A stretch of 64,000 nucleotides of DNA. Source: an uncultured Rhodospirillales bacterium. GTDB taxonomy: Bacteria; Pseudomonadota; Alphaproteobacteria; Kiloniellales; Kiloniellaceae. Location: positions 1-64,000 of the forward strand of contig CAJXUS010000014.1 in assembly GCA_913060675.1 (NCBI GenBank). The letters run 5' to 3'. The notes beneath the pieces were generated by a model. It saw only the letters and a program-made list of their open reading frames with translations. It did no database searches and was not told the origin of the DNA. This document shows positions 1-9,664 of the stretch, piece by piece; within the stretch, counting starts at the first letter, position 1, and every line of letters starts with the position of its first letter. Made by a program: the position numbers and the translations under genes.

Positions 1-51
1 AGATCTACACTATCCTCTTCGTCGGCAGCGTCAGATGTGTATAAGAGACAG
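1..51 (+). other. Illumina Nextera adapter/primer carry-over
   Basis: Bases 1-10 are the end of the P5 flow-cell sequence. Bases 11-18 (TATCCTCT) match a standard i5 index, bases 19-32 are the Nextera read-1 tail, and bases 33-51 (AGATGTGTATAAGAGACAG) are the 19-bp Tn5 mosaic end. This is library-preparation sequence, not genome. The biological sequence begins at base 52, inside xseA. Confidence 0.97.
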
Positions 52-1211
52 GAGTGTAATCGATCCTTGAGCGCGATTAATTGCTGGTTGGCGAGTACTA
101 TCTGTTGTTTGGGATGCGGCAAGCGTGCTGATAGTTCAGTTAAGCCAAAGGCCTGATGCCGTAGATAGCCTTTCATGGCATTTCGCATCCGCTCAGCACG
201 ATCATCCAGCCGTTGCATTTTTTCTTCGATTAACCGCCTCGGATCAGGAAGTCCACGGGAAAGGGCTTCAACCTGCATACGCTTTTCACTCAAAAGCCTG
301 TTTGCACCAGAATAAATTCTGCGGCCAATATTTTGAACTTCACCGATGAGCTCTGCCCGAACAGGAACAGCCATTTCTGCCGCAGCCGTAGGCGTCGGCG
401 CCCGTTTGTCGGAAGCAAAGTCGATCAGTGTCGTGTCAGTCTCATGGCCTACAGCCGATATCAGAGGAATTTGTGAATTGGCCGCAGCTCGAACAACTAT
501 TTCCTCATTGAACGCCCAGAGATCCTCTAAACTGCCACCACCACGCGCGATAATCAGCGTATCAGGTCTTGGAATGTCACCGTCGATTTCCAAGGCATTA
601 AAACCTTCAATTGCTGCCGCAATTTGTTCAGCAGAACCTTTGCCCTGAACAAGAACTGGCCAGACCAAAACCCGCCTTGGGAACCGATCAGAAAGCCTAT
701 GCATAATATCGCGGATAACAGCCCCGGTTGGCGAGGTTACAACCCCGATAACTTCGGGTAAGAAGGGAATTTTACGTTTGCGCTCATCTGCAAAAAGACC
801 TTCCGAGGACAACATGCGTTTTCGCTCTTCCAAGAGCTTAAGTAACGCACCTTCTCCTGCAACTTCCATACTGTCGATAACAATTTGATAATTTGATCGT
901 CCGGGATAACTCGTAATCCTGCCTGTAACGATAACCTCTAAGCCATCTTGAGGCTCAACAGAGAGTTTAGCAGCCTGCCCGCGCCAGCAAATGACGCTCA
1001 GAACCGCATTATCATCCTTCAAGGACATGTAAATATGTCCCGAACCAGCACGTTTAAGGCCAGAGATCTCGCCGCGTACACGGACACGATCAAATCGAGT
1101 TTCGAGCTCGCGTTTGATCGACGTTGAAATCTCACTAACACTCATCGCCGGCGCGTTATTACCACGTTCGCCAGATGGTGCTGAAGGGGGAGGTGAAAAT
1201 AGATCAGTCAT
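52..1211 (-). CDS. xseA: Exodeoxyribonuclease VII large subunit, 3' end missing
   Basis: This encodes the large subunit of exonuclease VII, which with XseB degrades single-stranded DNA to oligonucleotides. Reading from the ATG at 1211, the protein starts [17 protein letters not shown] and has an N-terminal OB-fold (about residues 20-125, including [14 protein letters not shown]). The Exonuc_VII_L catalytic region follows ([53 protein letters not shown]). About 386 codons remain; the C-terminal coiled coil and stop are lost because the contig ends in adapter. It is divergent from purD across a 183-bp gap that must hold both promoters; I see no unambiguous -35/-10 pair there. Confidence 0.95.
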
Positions 1212-1394
1212 TGGAAACCATCCTAAACAGCCCCTTATCGAAAGTCGACAGACCAATCTAAAATATCGCCAACTAACACTAAAATAAATCTACCCGAGAA
1301 GACAGACTGAGACTGGCTTTCCCACGCTGAATAGGGCATAAGCTTGCCAGATTGATTGACCCTCTAAAAATCGCCTGAATATCGGGAGCACAAA

Positions 1395-2669
1395 ATGAAA
1401 ATTCTCGTCGTTGGATCTGGTGGCCGTGAACACGCACTCTGCTGGTCTATTGCCAAATCTCCACTCTGCGAAAAACTCTATTGTGCCCCAGGAAATGCCG
1501 GAATTTCTGAAGTCGCAGAATGCCTTCCCATTAAGGCAGAAGATCTCGATGGTATCGTCGATTTCGTATCAAAGAACGCAGTTGAGTTTGTTGTCGTTGG
1601 TCCAGAAGGCCAACTCGTTGATGGTCTTGTCGATAGACTTGAAGAAATCAACGTGCCTGCTTTTGGACCATCAGCCGCTGCAGCTGAAATGGAAGGCTCC
1701 AAAGGTTTTATGAAAGACTTTTGTGCCAAGTATAATATTCCAACAGCCAACTACCAGCGCTTTACTGATTTAACTTCAGCCAAAAATTATCTCGACGAAC
1801 AAGGGGCTCCAATTGTCATTAAGACAGACGGGCTTGCTGCGGGTAAAGGCGTAACCGTCGCGATGACACTGGCAGAAGCCCATACTGCAGTTGAAGAAGC
1901 TTTATCCGGGCGCGCCTTTGGTGCTGCAGGCGCTGAAGTTGTCATTGAAGAATTTATGCAGGGTGAAGAAGTAAGCTTCTTTGTCCTAACAGATGGTGAA
2001 AACTATTTACCCCTTGCCTCAGCACAAGATCACAAGTGCGTCGGCGAAGGCGATACCGGACCAAATACAGGTGGCATGGGTGCCTATTCCCCCGCCCCAG
2101 TATTAACTCCAGAACTTGAACAACAAGTACTCGACCTTTGTATCAAGCCAACAATTGATGGCATGAAAGCAGAAGGCCACCCCTACAAAGGCGTTCTTTT
2201 CGCAGGGCTCATGCTAACCAATACTGGTCCTCGTTTGATCGAATATAATGTCCGTTTTGGTGACCCTGAATGCCAGACTCTTTGCCTGCGCTTGAAATCA
2301 GATCTATTGCCTGCCCTGCTTGCCTCCGCAAAAGGCGGCATTGAAAAAGTATCTCTCGACTGGCACACCGAAACAGCTCTGCTCGTGGTTATGGCTGCTA
2401 AAGGATATCCTGCGTCATACGAAAAAAACACTGTTATCAAAGGTGTTGATGACGCCAACGAAGATCCAGAAGTAATCGTATTTCATGCAGGAACTGCCAC
2501 TGGCGACGACAAAACCCTGCAAGCAATTGGCGGCCGCGTTTTAGGCGTGACAGCCTTGGGGTCGGATATCAAAGATGCTCAGAAAAAAGCTTATCAGGCC
2601 GTAGATAAAATCACATGGCCTGAAGGCTTTTGTCGTCGTGATATCGGCTGGCGCGAACTCGCCCGCTAG
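1395..2669 (+). CDS. purD: Phosphoribosylamine-glycine ligase
   Basis: This enzyme (GARS) joins glycine to 5-phosphoribosylamine with ATP, the second step of purine synthesis, in the cytosol. At 424 residues it has normal family length. The N-terminal preATP-grasp segment GSGGREHAL lies near residues 7-15. The ATP-grasp fold includes TDGLAAGKGV (about 143-152) and the signature NVRFGDPECQ (about 290-300), with a C-terminal GARS domain. The ATG at 1395 follows a GGGAG ribosome site 8 bases upstream. It is divergent from xseA and convergent with tadA. Confidence 0.97.
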   Translation: MKILVVGSGGREHALCWSIAKSPLCEKLYCAPGNAGISEVAECLPIKAEDLDGIVDFVSKNAVEFVVVGPEGQLVDGLVDRLEEINVPAFGPSAAAAEMEGSKGFMKDFCAKYNIPTANYQRFTDLTSAKNYLDEQGAPIVIKTDGLAAGKGVTVAMTLAEAHTAVEEALSGRAFGAAGAEVVIEEFMQGEEVSFFVLTDGENYLPLASAQDHKCVGEGDTGPNTGGMGAYSPAPVLTPELEQQVLDLCIKPTIDGMKAEGHPYKGVLFAGLMLTNTGPRLIEYNVRFGDPECQTLCLRLKSDLLPALLASAKGGIEKVSLDWHTETALLVVMAAKGYPASYEKNTVIKGVDDANEDPEVIVFHAGTATGDDKTLQAIGGRVLGVTALGSDIKDAQKKAYQAVDKITWPEGFCRRDIGWRELAR

Positions 2670-2713
2670 CTCGTTAAGATAACGTTCAAAACAAAACCAC
2701 ATACCTGTGATAT

Positions 2714-3196
2714 TTATCGGCGCTCTTGAAAGAATGATTTCAAAAGAGCCGCACAAGCCTCTTCACTCAGACCTCCATAAACTTCGGGGTGATGATGGCA
2801 AGTGTTGTGCTCATATATGCGTGGACCGTGCTCGACACCACCGCCTTTAGGATCGTAAGCACCGTAATAAACCCGGCGTATGCGCGCAAAAGAAATTGCC
2901 GTTGCACACATCGGACAGGGTTCCAAAGTGACATAGAGATCGCAGTTTCCTAATCGGGCGCTCCCCAATTGTTTTCCCAGAGTTCGAATCGCGAGAACTT
3001 CTGCATGAGCCGTGGGATCATTATCTCGCTCGACACGATTATGCGATCGCACCAAAACTTTACCTGTCTGGCTCTCCACAATAACGGCCCCAACGGGTAC
3101 TTCACCTGCCTCTGCTGCGGTCTTGGCTTCTATAAGCGCCAACGCCATGGCTTCGCCTGGTTTCTTGCAATATTCGAATTCTGAGCCATTTTCCAT
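2714..3196 (-). CDS. tadA: tRNA-specific adenosine deaminase
   Basis: TadA converts adenosine 34 of tRNA-Arg(ACG) to inosine. The CDA-fold zinc site is complete: TAHAEVLAI supplies the zinc His and catalytic Glu, and LEPCPMCA supplies the two zinc cysteines (PCxxC). The 160 residues are typical. The chosen ATG at 3196 gives a short N-terminal extension; Met17 is an alternative start and neither has a strong ribosome site. Its 3' end lies 44 bp from the purD stop, in convergent orientation. Confidence 0.95.
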   Translation of the reverse strand: MENGSEFEYCKKPGEAMALALIEAKTAAEAGEVPVGAVIVESQTGKVLVRSHNRVERDNDPTAHAEVLAIRTLGKQLGSARLGNCDLYVTLEPCPMCATAISFARIRRVYYGAYDPKGGGVEHGPRIYEHNTCHHHPEVYGGLSEEACAALLKSFFQERR

Positions 3197-3331
3197 AACT
3201 GCGAACTTTCTGTCTAAATCGGTGTTAGGTCAAGTACCCGATCTAGTAACGGAGACACTGGATCTTAATTGCATAGGTCATTTGTTTTATTCGCAGTAGA
3301 CAGGAGACCAACACGGGCATACATTCCGGCC

Positions 3332-4426
3332 ATGACAAACGCAAAGACACCTCGACCAAGCCGTCCTAAGTCTGGACCAAGCGCCAAAGGCAGACCCTCA
3401 AAGGCTGTTGGCAACAATCGACCGATCAAAGGTAAGCCCGCTTCGCCAAAAGATGAAGCCATTACTTATCAACGGGTTGAGGCCGCACCTGTTTCTGACA
3501 AGAAAGAGCGCATTGCGAAAGTGATCGCACGTGCAGGTCTCTGTTCTCGTAGGGACGCTGAACGCTGGATTGCCGAAGGTCGGGTTAAACTCGACGGTAA
3601 AGTATTGGATTCTCCTGCCATTGTTGTTGGGCCAGAAAATACAATTGTTGTTGATGGCGAACCTCTTCCTCAGCCAGAACGCGCACGCATTTGGAAATAT
3701 CACAAGCCAAAAGGCCAGATTACGGCCGCCCGCGACCCAGAAGGCCGCCCGACAGTCTTTGATAACTTACCAAAAGATTTGCCGCGCCTACAGCCTGTTG
3801 GTCGCTTGGATTACAATTCCGAAGGTCTGTTACTTTTTACCAACGATGGTGAAATCAAACGCAAAATGGAGCTCCCTGCAACGGGTTGGACCAGACGTTA
3901 TCGCGTCCGTGTTCATGGAACCGTTGAAGACCAGCACATTAAGGCTCTTGCCGAAGGTATGACTATTGACGGCATACACTATGCCCCAATTGAAGCAGCT
4001 ATCAGTAATCAAGCCAAATCCAATGCCTGGATGACCATGTCTCTGCAAGAAGGTAAAAACCGGGAATTAAGACGTGTTTGTGAGCACCTCGGCCTAGTTG
4101 TAAATCGCTTGATCAGAGTTTCCTATGGTCCTTTCCAACTTGGTGAAATTCCTGAAGGTGGAATCGTCGAACTCCCATATAAACTAGTTCGGGATCAACT
4201 GGGTTTACCAAAAGAAGTACCCGTTGAAGCCCCTGTAAAAACTGGCAAAGGTGGGAAGCCTCTGAAAACAGGCAAACCCGGTCAAGGTCGGAAAGATACC
4301 GGCAAGCCAGGAAATGCAGCGAGTGCCAAAGGCTCAGGTCGCCCGGTAAGTAAGCCCATCAGTAAACAGGGTAAACCAGATACACGCAAGACAACTAAAT
4401 CCGCACCTAGGAACAAGCGTCCGTAA
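3332..4426 (+). CDS. rluB: RluB-type 23S rRNA pseudouridine synthase
   Basis: This is a RsuA/RluB-family pseudouridine synthase, most like RluB, which modifies U2605 of 23S rRNA. An S4 RNA-binding domain (about residues 56-100, IAKVIARAGLCSRRDAERWI) precedes the catalytic domain with GRLDYNSEGLLLF, whose Asp is the nucleophile. The last roughly 80 residues are a Lys/Gly/Pro-rich tail typical of alphaproteobacterial members. An upstream in-frame ATG at 3269 exists, but the start at 3332 (MTNAKTPRP) begins the usual basic N-terminus. The stop is one base before rsmD, so the two form an operon. Confidence 0.92.
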   Translation: MTNAKTPRPSRPKSGPSAKGRPSKAVGNNRPIKGKPASPKDEAITYQRVEAAPVSDKKERIAKVIARAGLCSRRDAERWIAEGRVKLDGKVLDSPAIVVGPENTIVVDGEPLPQPERARIWKYHKPKGQITAARDPEGRPTVFDNLPKDLPRLQPVGRLDYNSEGLLLFTNDGEIKRKMELPATGWTRRYRVRVHGTVEDQHIKALAEGMTIDGIHYAPIEAAISNQAKSNAWMTMSLQEGKNRELRRVCEHLGLVVNRLIRVSYGPFQLGEIPEGGIVELPYKLVRDQLGLPKEVPVEAPVKTGKGGKPLKTGKPGQGRKDTGKPGNAASAKGSGRPVSKPISKQGKPDTRKTTKSAPRNKRP

Positions 4427-4427
4427 C

Positions 4428-5015
4428 ATGAGGATTGTCGGTGGCAGACATCGTGGACGACCGCTCGAATGCCCTGAAGGCAAAACAGCGCGCCCAACTT
4501 TGGACAGGACAAGAGAATCACTCTTTAATATCCTACTCCAAGGCGATGTCAGCCGCGGCCTGCTTTCCTCGGGTACAAGTAGACTACTGGTAGACCAGTA
4601 CGTATTAGATGTTTTTGCAGGCACAGGAGCTCTTGGGCTCGAGGCACTATCTCGAGGGGCCAAACACGTCACCTTTATTGAAAAAGCTCCAGAGAGCCTC
4701 ACAGCTCTCCAGAGCAATATCAAAACACTCAAAGAACAACTATCGACCCAAGTCATTTCTGGTGACGCGCTTTTTCCACCAAGGACGACGAACCCTTGTT
4801 CTCTGATAATGATGGATGCGCCCTACAATCAAAACCTGAGCGACCCTGCAATCACCGCATTGGACAAGGCAGGCTGGATCGCCCCAACCGCCCTCATCGT
4901 CGCCGAAGCCGACGCCAAAGAGACCATAACACCGCCTCCTGGCTTTGAAGAAGTCGATAACCGTAAATACGGGAAAGCCCGCGTTTTCTTTTTTCTAAGA
5001 TTAGAAGATAGATAA
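4428..5015 (+). CDS. rsmD: 16S rRNA (guanine966-N2)-methyltransferase
   Basis: RsmD makes m2G966 in 16S rRNA, using S-adenosylmethionine. The opening MRIVGGRHRGRPLECPEG and the segment RPTLDRTRESLFNIL are diagnostic. SAM motif I is DVFAGTGALGLEALSRGA (about residues 62-79). The catalytic motif reads DAPY rather than the usual DPPY, a mild variation. Length 195 is normal. It begins one base after the rluB stop, so it is probably translationally coupled to rluB. It is convergent with the DUF3095 gene. Confidence 0.93.
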   Translation: MRIVGGRHRGRPLECPEGKTARPTLDRTRESLFNILLQGDVSRGLLSSGTSRLLVDQYVLDVFAGTGALGLEALSRGAKHVTFIEKAPESLTALQSNIKTLKEQLSTQVISGDALFPPRTTNPCSLIMMDAPYNQNLSDPAITALDKAGWIAPTALIVAEADAKETITPPPGFEEVDNRKYGKARVFFFLRLEDR

Positions 5016-5018
5016 TCT

Positions 5019-6161
5019 TCAAGCCTTGGCTTGAGCCTTGAGGCTTTTTGCCGCCATGGCATAACCTCCATCCGCACCATCAATGAAATGAAGATGCTGG
5101 GAATGCCGAAGATCCAACATAAGGCATGTCATCAAAGCTTCTTCAGAAAGATGAATGCCGTAGATTAAATTTCGGGCTTCATGTTCCAGTTCAAGGAACT
5201 CTTTCAACTCTTCAATAACCTCCTTTTTACAATCCAAGACCATGCGAACCATATCGTCGAACTTGCGAAAGTCTGAATTACTTCGCAGTTCGGTCAAATA
5301 TGTATCTGGTTGGTAGGGCCCTGATTTTAGATTTACGAAGTGCGCAAAGCGCTGAAAGGATCTTTCGAATATTAGTTTTAATGCTGGCAATAAACTTGCG
5401 CCAGATCCTGCGCTGGTCGCGAAGCGTTCAAGAGAGAAATTTTCAAAAAAACCACGTAGTTTCAGTCCCTGTGGTTTAACCGGATTGAAATCATCATTGC
5501 CACGGCCGAGGATTTCCTGAATGCCTTCGACAATTCTGGCGTAATCCTTCTCTACTGTGGCTTGAACCAACAAAGTTAGAATTTGGCCATTTACAGGCTT
5601 CAAAGGCTGCCAACGACAAGAGAGGCCTTCGAGGTTCGGAAGTCTTTCGGTTTGTTTGCTTTTACAGTATTCCCCAGATTTATCGGACTTAATTATACTA
5701 TCTGCCAGCCCTAACCCGCCGCCATTAAACAGCGCCAAACTGTTTCCTAGTGAAAGCTCTAGCCGGGCAACTTGTACATTTTTCCCCTGTGCTCGAATTT
5801 CGTGCATTGGGACACAACCAACCCGAAGCTCAAGATCGTAATGCTGTAAGCCAAAGGTTTTGACAGCTAACAGTTCAGCAATCAGTTCAGGACAGTCTTT
5901 ATCAGTACAGAGAAATGTCGCGCCATCACCACCAAAGACAAAGGGAATTGTCGCACCACCAACAACGTTAAACACGGCCGTTATACCGGCCGCACCAAGC
6001 ATATTGATATCCTTGTAACGCCCAGCTTCTATTGCCTTGGTAGAACTGACCACATCGGTAACGATAACCCACCAGTCATTAGGAACTTCTTGATAAAAAT
6101 CATCGCAGAAGGCATCAGAAAACCGCTTTGCTGGTATAAGCTCAAGAAAGTCAAAATCCAA
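5019..6161 (-). CDS. DUF3095 family protein
   Basis: This 380-residue soluble protein matches the DUF3095 pattern: N-terminal DVVSSTKAIEAGRYKDINMLGA (about 36-57) and FVFGGDGATFL (about 75-85). The first half resembles a nucleotide-cyclase-like fold, which is an inference from these motifs. No enzymatic role is established to my knowledge. It is the last gene of the leftward run mutL-DUF3095, 74 bp after mutL, and its end nearly touches rsmD from the opposite strand. Confidence 0.75.
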   Translation of the reverse strand: MDFDFLELIPAKRFSDAFCDDFYQEVPNDWWVIVTDVVSSTKAIEAGRYKDINMLGAAGITAVFNVVGGATIPFVFGGDGATFLCTDKDCPELIAELLAVKTFGLQHYDLELRVGCVPMHEIRAQGKNVQVARLELSLGNSLALFNGGGLGLADSIIKSDKSGEYCKSKQTERLPNLEGLSCRWQPLKPVNGQILTLLVQATVEKDYARIVEGIQEILGRGNDDFNPVKPQGLKLRGFFENFSLERFATSAGSGASLLPALKLIFERSFQRFAHFVNLKSGPYQPDTYLTELRSNSDFRKFDDMVRMVLDCKKEVIEELKEFLELEHEARNLIYGIHLSEEALMTCLMLDLRHSQHLHFIDGADGGYAMAAKSLKAQAKA

Positions 6162-6235
6162 TGCTGATCCCCCGATAGAATGTCAATATCCGAATAACGA
6201 ACCGTGCAATATGATCAGAGTATAGATAGGGACGA

Positions 6236-8161
6236 TTATCTTCGAGAAAAGAGTTTTTCTATATCTGCGAGCTTTAATTCAATATAGGTCGGTCGGCCAT
6301 GGTTGCATTGACCCGAGTGAGGGGTCACTTCCATCTGCCGCAAAAGCGCGTTCATTTCTTCACCATTCAGCCGTCTACCGGAGCGAACAGATCCATGGCA
6401 GGCCATCGTTCCCAAAACGCGCTCTACCCTCTCTTTAAGGGCGAGTGTTTCCCCAAGTTCTGCAAGCTCATCCGCAAGATCTGTAACTAGTCCTGCAGCA
6501 TTTGCCCGTTCCCCCAATATCGCTGGAACTTCACGCACCACTACGGCTCCGGGACCAAACCCCTCCAAAACCAAGCCAAGCTCTGCCAATTCATCCGCTC
6601 TTTTCACCAGACGGTGAGCCGCGTCTTCATCAAGCTCAACAACTTCGGGCAAAAGCAGCATTTGAGTTTTTACGCCCTGTTCTGCCATCTGCCCTTTCAT
6701 CTTTTCCAACACCAAACGCTCATGGGCAGCATGTTGATCAACCACGATAATGCCATCTGCGGTCTGGGTGATGATGTAATTTTCATGAAATTGAGCACGT
6801 GCCGCACCCAAGGGATGGGACTGATGGTCGAAATTATCGCCTTCCGAACCCGCAGGTTCAAAGCTTCCCTCACCTTGGTTCCAAGGGGCATTCTCTTCAG
6901 ACAAGCCACTGCCTTGCTCGTTTCTTGCGTGGGGCGCAAAGTTTTCAGCACCTGGCAGTGAAGACTGGGACTGCCCAGACAAGGGCGCATGGTAGTCCAT
7001 CACCGCATCAGATAAACGGCCTGAAGGATAGTTGATAGACGGCCTGGACTGCCAAGAATAATCTGATGAAGGTCTTGGAGGAACGATGCCATGTTCATTT
7101 TGGGCCCGTGCAGCCTCAAGCATACCAAGAGCTGCATTACCAACAGATGTCGAAGCTCTGTGTCCCGCTTCAGCCAATGCATGTTTACAGGCGCCGACAA
7201 TAAGGCCACGGACTAACGCAGCGTCCCGGAAGCGGACTTCTGTTTTTGCGGGGTGAACGTTTACATCAACCATCTCAGAAGGCAGCTCCAAGAAAAGGGC
7301 CAAGAGAGGATGTCGATCACGTGCCAGGAAATCCTGATAAGCTCCGCGCACAGCCCCTTGTAACAGTCTATCCTTTACCGGACGTCCATTAACAAAGAGA
7401 TATTGGTGCTGTGCGTTACCACGGTTAAGTGTGGGCAATCCGATGTAGCCAGAAAGCTTGAGATATTCACGCTCAGCATTAATCGCAAGAGCATTCTCTT
7501 CAAACTCACGCGCCATAACCGAAGACAATCGCTTTAATCTGACTTCGAAAAGATCACCACTATTTGCGGGTAATCTCAAGATCGTGCGTTTCTCATCTGA
7601 AAGAGAAAACCCAACTTGCGGGTGTGCCATAGCCAGACGTTTGAGAACATCTTCAGCGTGGCTGACTTCGGTTCGAGCCGCTTTTAAAAATTTTAACCGG
7701 GCTGGGGTGGCAAAAAACAAATCCCGAATTTCAACCCGCGTTCCAGCATTGCAAGCCGCTGGTTGTGGATCGTGGAGAACGCCACCTTCAACCTTTATGG
7801 CCCATGCATCTTCACTACCAGCTTCACGACTGGTGATCTGTAGTCGAGCGACAGCACCGATAGAGGGCAAAGCTTCGCCTCTGAAACCCAGTGTCTCAAT
7901 ATGGACAAGATCATCGCTTGGAAGTTTCGATGTTGCATGGCGTTCAATACAAAGGCCCAAACCTTCTGCACTCATCCCGCAACCATCATCAGTTACAGAG
8001 ATGTAGCTCCGGCCTCCATCGCGCATGACCACATCGATATTTCGAGATCCCGCATCCAAAGAGTTTTCAACCAGCTCTTTTATTGCAGCAGCGGGCCGTT
8101 CAATGACTTCACCAGCGGCAATTTGGTTGACCAAGGTATCGGGTAGGCGACGGATAAGCAC
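6236..8161 (-). CDS. mutL: DNA mismatch repair protein MutL, endonuclease type
   Basis: MutL couples MutS mismatch recognition to strand removal. The GHKL ATPase motifs are complete: [11 protein letters not shown] (about 30-40), DDGCGM and [11 protein letters not shown]. The C-terminal domain keeps the metal-binding endonuclease motif DQHA-x2-E-x4-E (in [13 protein letters not shown]) plus [12 protein letters not shown] and CNHGRPT. It therefore likely nicks DNA itself, as in bacteria lacking MutH. At 641 residues the length is normal, with a low-complexity linker around residues 350-440. It lies 102 bp downstream of pgi on the same strand. Confidence 0.96.
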   Translation of the reverse strand: MLIRRLPDTLVNQIAAGEVIERPAAAIKELVENSLDAGSRNIDVVMRDGGRSYISVTDDGCGMSAEGLGLCIERHATSKLPSDDLVHIETLGFRGEALPSIGAVARLQITSREAGSEDAWAIKVEGGVLHDPQPAACNAGTRVEIRDLFFATPARLKFLKAARTEVSHAEDVLKRLAMAHPQVGFSLSDEKRTILRLPANSGDLFEVRLKRLSSVMAREFEENALAINAEREYLKLSGYIGLPTLNRGNAQHQYLFVNGRPVKDRLLQGAVRGAYQDFLARDRHPLLALFLELPSEMVDVNVHPAKTEVRFRDAALVRGLIVGACKHALAEAGHRASTSVGNAALGMLEAARAQNEHGIVPPRPSSDYSWQSRPSINYPSGRLSDAVMDYHAPLSGQSQSSLPGAENFAPHARNEQGSGLSEENAPWNQGEGSFEPAGSEGDNFDHQSHPLGAARAQFHENYIITQTADGIIVVDQHAAHERLVLEKMKGQMAEQGVKTQMLLLPEVVELDEDAAHRLVKRADELAELGLVLEGFGPGAVVVREVPAILGERANAAGLVTDLADELAELGETLALKERVERVLGTMACHGSVRSGRRLNGEEMNALLRQMEVTPHSGQCNHGRPTYIELKLADIEKLFSRR

Positions 8162-8263
8162 AAAAGGCTCCTATTTCGAAGAACAAGCGCGACAATAGTG
8201 CGCTAATGATGCTCGCCTAACAATGGCGAAATAAGCATTTTCGTGAAGTTTCCTTGGAAAATA

Positions 8264-9574
8264 TCAGAGATCTTTGAGCAACCGTCTCGCCAGCATCTTG
8301 CCCTGTTCCACGGCGGGTTGATCATAGGGGTTCACCCCCAATAAGTCTGCTGTAATCACTGTTTCCAACATAAAGTGCATAGTTAAGGCACCCAATGTTT
8401 CTTCATCTATCTTTTCGAGTAGGAATTTACGAACAGGTCGACCATTTTTAGCTAAAGTTTGCGTCGTGGCTTCAGCTGAAATAGTAAGCAAGTCCCCAAG
8501 AGTACGACCGCGAAGATAGCTTAGAGAATCTTCACCTTTTGGAAGGACAGAATCTACAGGTAAGCCTTGGCCTTTGGCATCGTGATAAATCACTGTGAAC
8601 ATCTTGTCTTGAGGGCCATCCAAATAGAGTTGGAGTTGGCTGTGTTGGTCCACTGTACCAAGAGCACGGATCGGTGTTGTCCCCTTGCCTTCTTTACCTA
8701 AACTCTCCGCCCAGAGCTGATTGTACCAAAGACCGAGATCTGCCAGCCGATCTTCGTACGGCATAATTACAGTTTGGCGGATATCACGTTGCCGGAGCAA
8801 GCCCGTTGCAATTGAAGCTCCAACAGCAGCTGGGATCTCAGCCATGTCCTCTGTGCCAAAGGCTTGTTCGATTACTGTGGCAGCCCCTTTTCGTAAAGCT
8901 GCTACATCGAGACCCGCGATCATAGCAGGTAGTAATCCGACGATTGTCAGAATACAAAACCGGCCGCCAATCAAAGGGTTTTGGTCGAGGCACTCCAACC
9001 CAAGATCCCGAGCAAGTTTGCGAAGAGGATTTGGTCTTGGTTCGGTAATTACCGTAATCCGCTCAGCCAATTTCTCCGGACCATAGGCATCTTGGAAGGC
9101 AGGGAGTAATGCCATGAATTGGGCAACTGTCTCTGCGGTTGATCCCGATTTTGAAACAACAATCAATCCTGTCTTGGATATATCCAACCTCTTTAAAAGG
9201 ACATCAAAACTATGGGGATCAATATTGTCGATAAAATGAAGATGAGGACCACCATTGATCGGGCCAAAGGTACTTGTGGCAAGACCATAAAGTGTCCTTC
9301 CGCCAAGTGACGAGCCCCCTGTTCCCAAGACGATAACATCACTACAATTTGCGCGATAAGAAGAGGCAACCGTCTGGCACACAGCAAGATCATCTCGTTG
9401 TTCAGGGATCGATAGAAATGGCAATCGACCGCTTTCTTTATCTTCTTTTAGTCGAACTATGCTTTGCCGACAGCTTTCAAGCTGTTCTTCAAAAATATCT
9501 TGCTTCAGACCTCCTTCACCGAGGAAAGTTTCAAGACATAATTTAGCATCGTGTGTGTAGGACATATTTTCCAT
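8264..9574 (-). CDS. pgi: Glucose-6-phosphate isomerase
   Basis: Pgi interconverts glucose-6-phosphate and fructose-6-phosphate. Visible signatures are the phosphosugar-binding loop GTGGSSLGGRTLYG (about residues 84-97) and VSKSGSTAETVAQFMAL (about 140-156). Glu and His of the catalytic region are within WAESLGKEGKGTTPI and QHSQLQLYLDGP. At 436 residues it belongs to the shorter bacterial type rather than the 550-residue enterobacterial type. It is transcribed leftward between the M16 pair and mutL. Met4 is an alternative start. Confidence 0.93.
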   Translation of the reverse strand: MENMSYTHDAKLCLETFLGEGGLKQDIFEEQLESCRQSIVRLKEDKESGRLPFLSIPEQRDDLAVCQTVASSYRANCSDVIVLGTGGSSLGGRTLYGLATSTFGPINGGPHLHFIDNIDPHSFDVLLKRLDISKTGLIVVSKSGSTAETVAQFMALLPAFQDAYGPEKLAERITVITEPRPNPLRKLARDLGLECLDQNPLIGGRFCILTIVGLLPAMIAGLDVAALRKGAATVIEQAFGTEDMAEIPAAVGASIATGLLRQRDIRQTVIMPYEDRLADLGLWYNQLWAESLGKEGKGTTPIRALGTVDQHSQLQLYLDGPQDKMFTVIYHDAKGQGLPVDSVLPKGEDSLSYLRGRTLGDLLTISAEATTQTLAKNGRPVRKFLLEKIDEETLGALTMHFMLETVITADLLGVNPYDQPAVEQGKMLARRLLKDL

Positions 9575-9664
9575 CTTGTATTAGGTATTGACCAAGTGAG
9601 GCCACAAGAAAACTAACAAATGCTCCTCGCCATAAAAAGGCAATTAAGCACAAAGTAATGTTCG

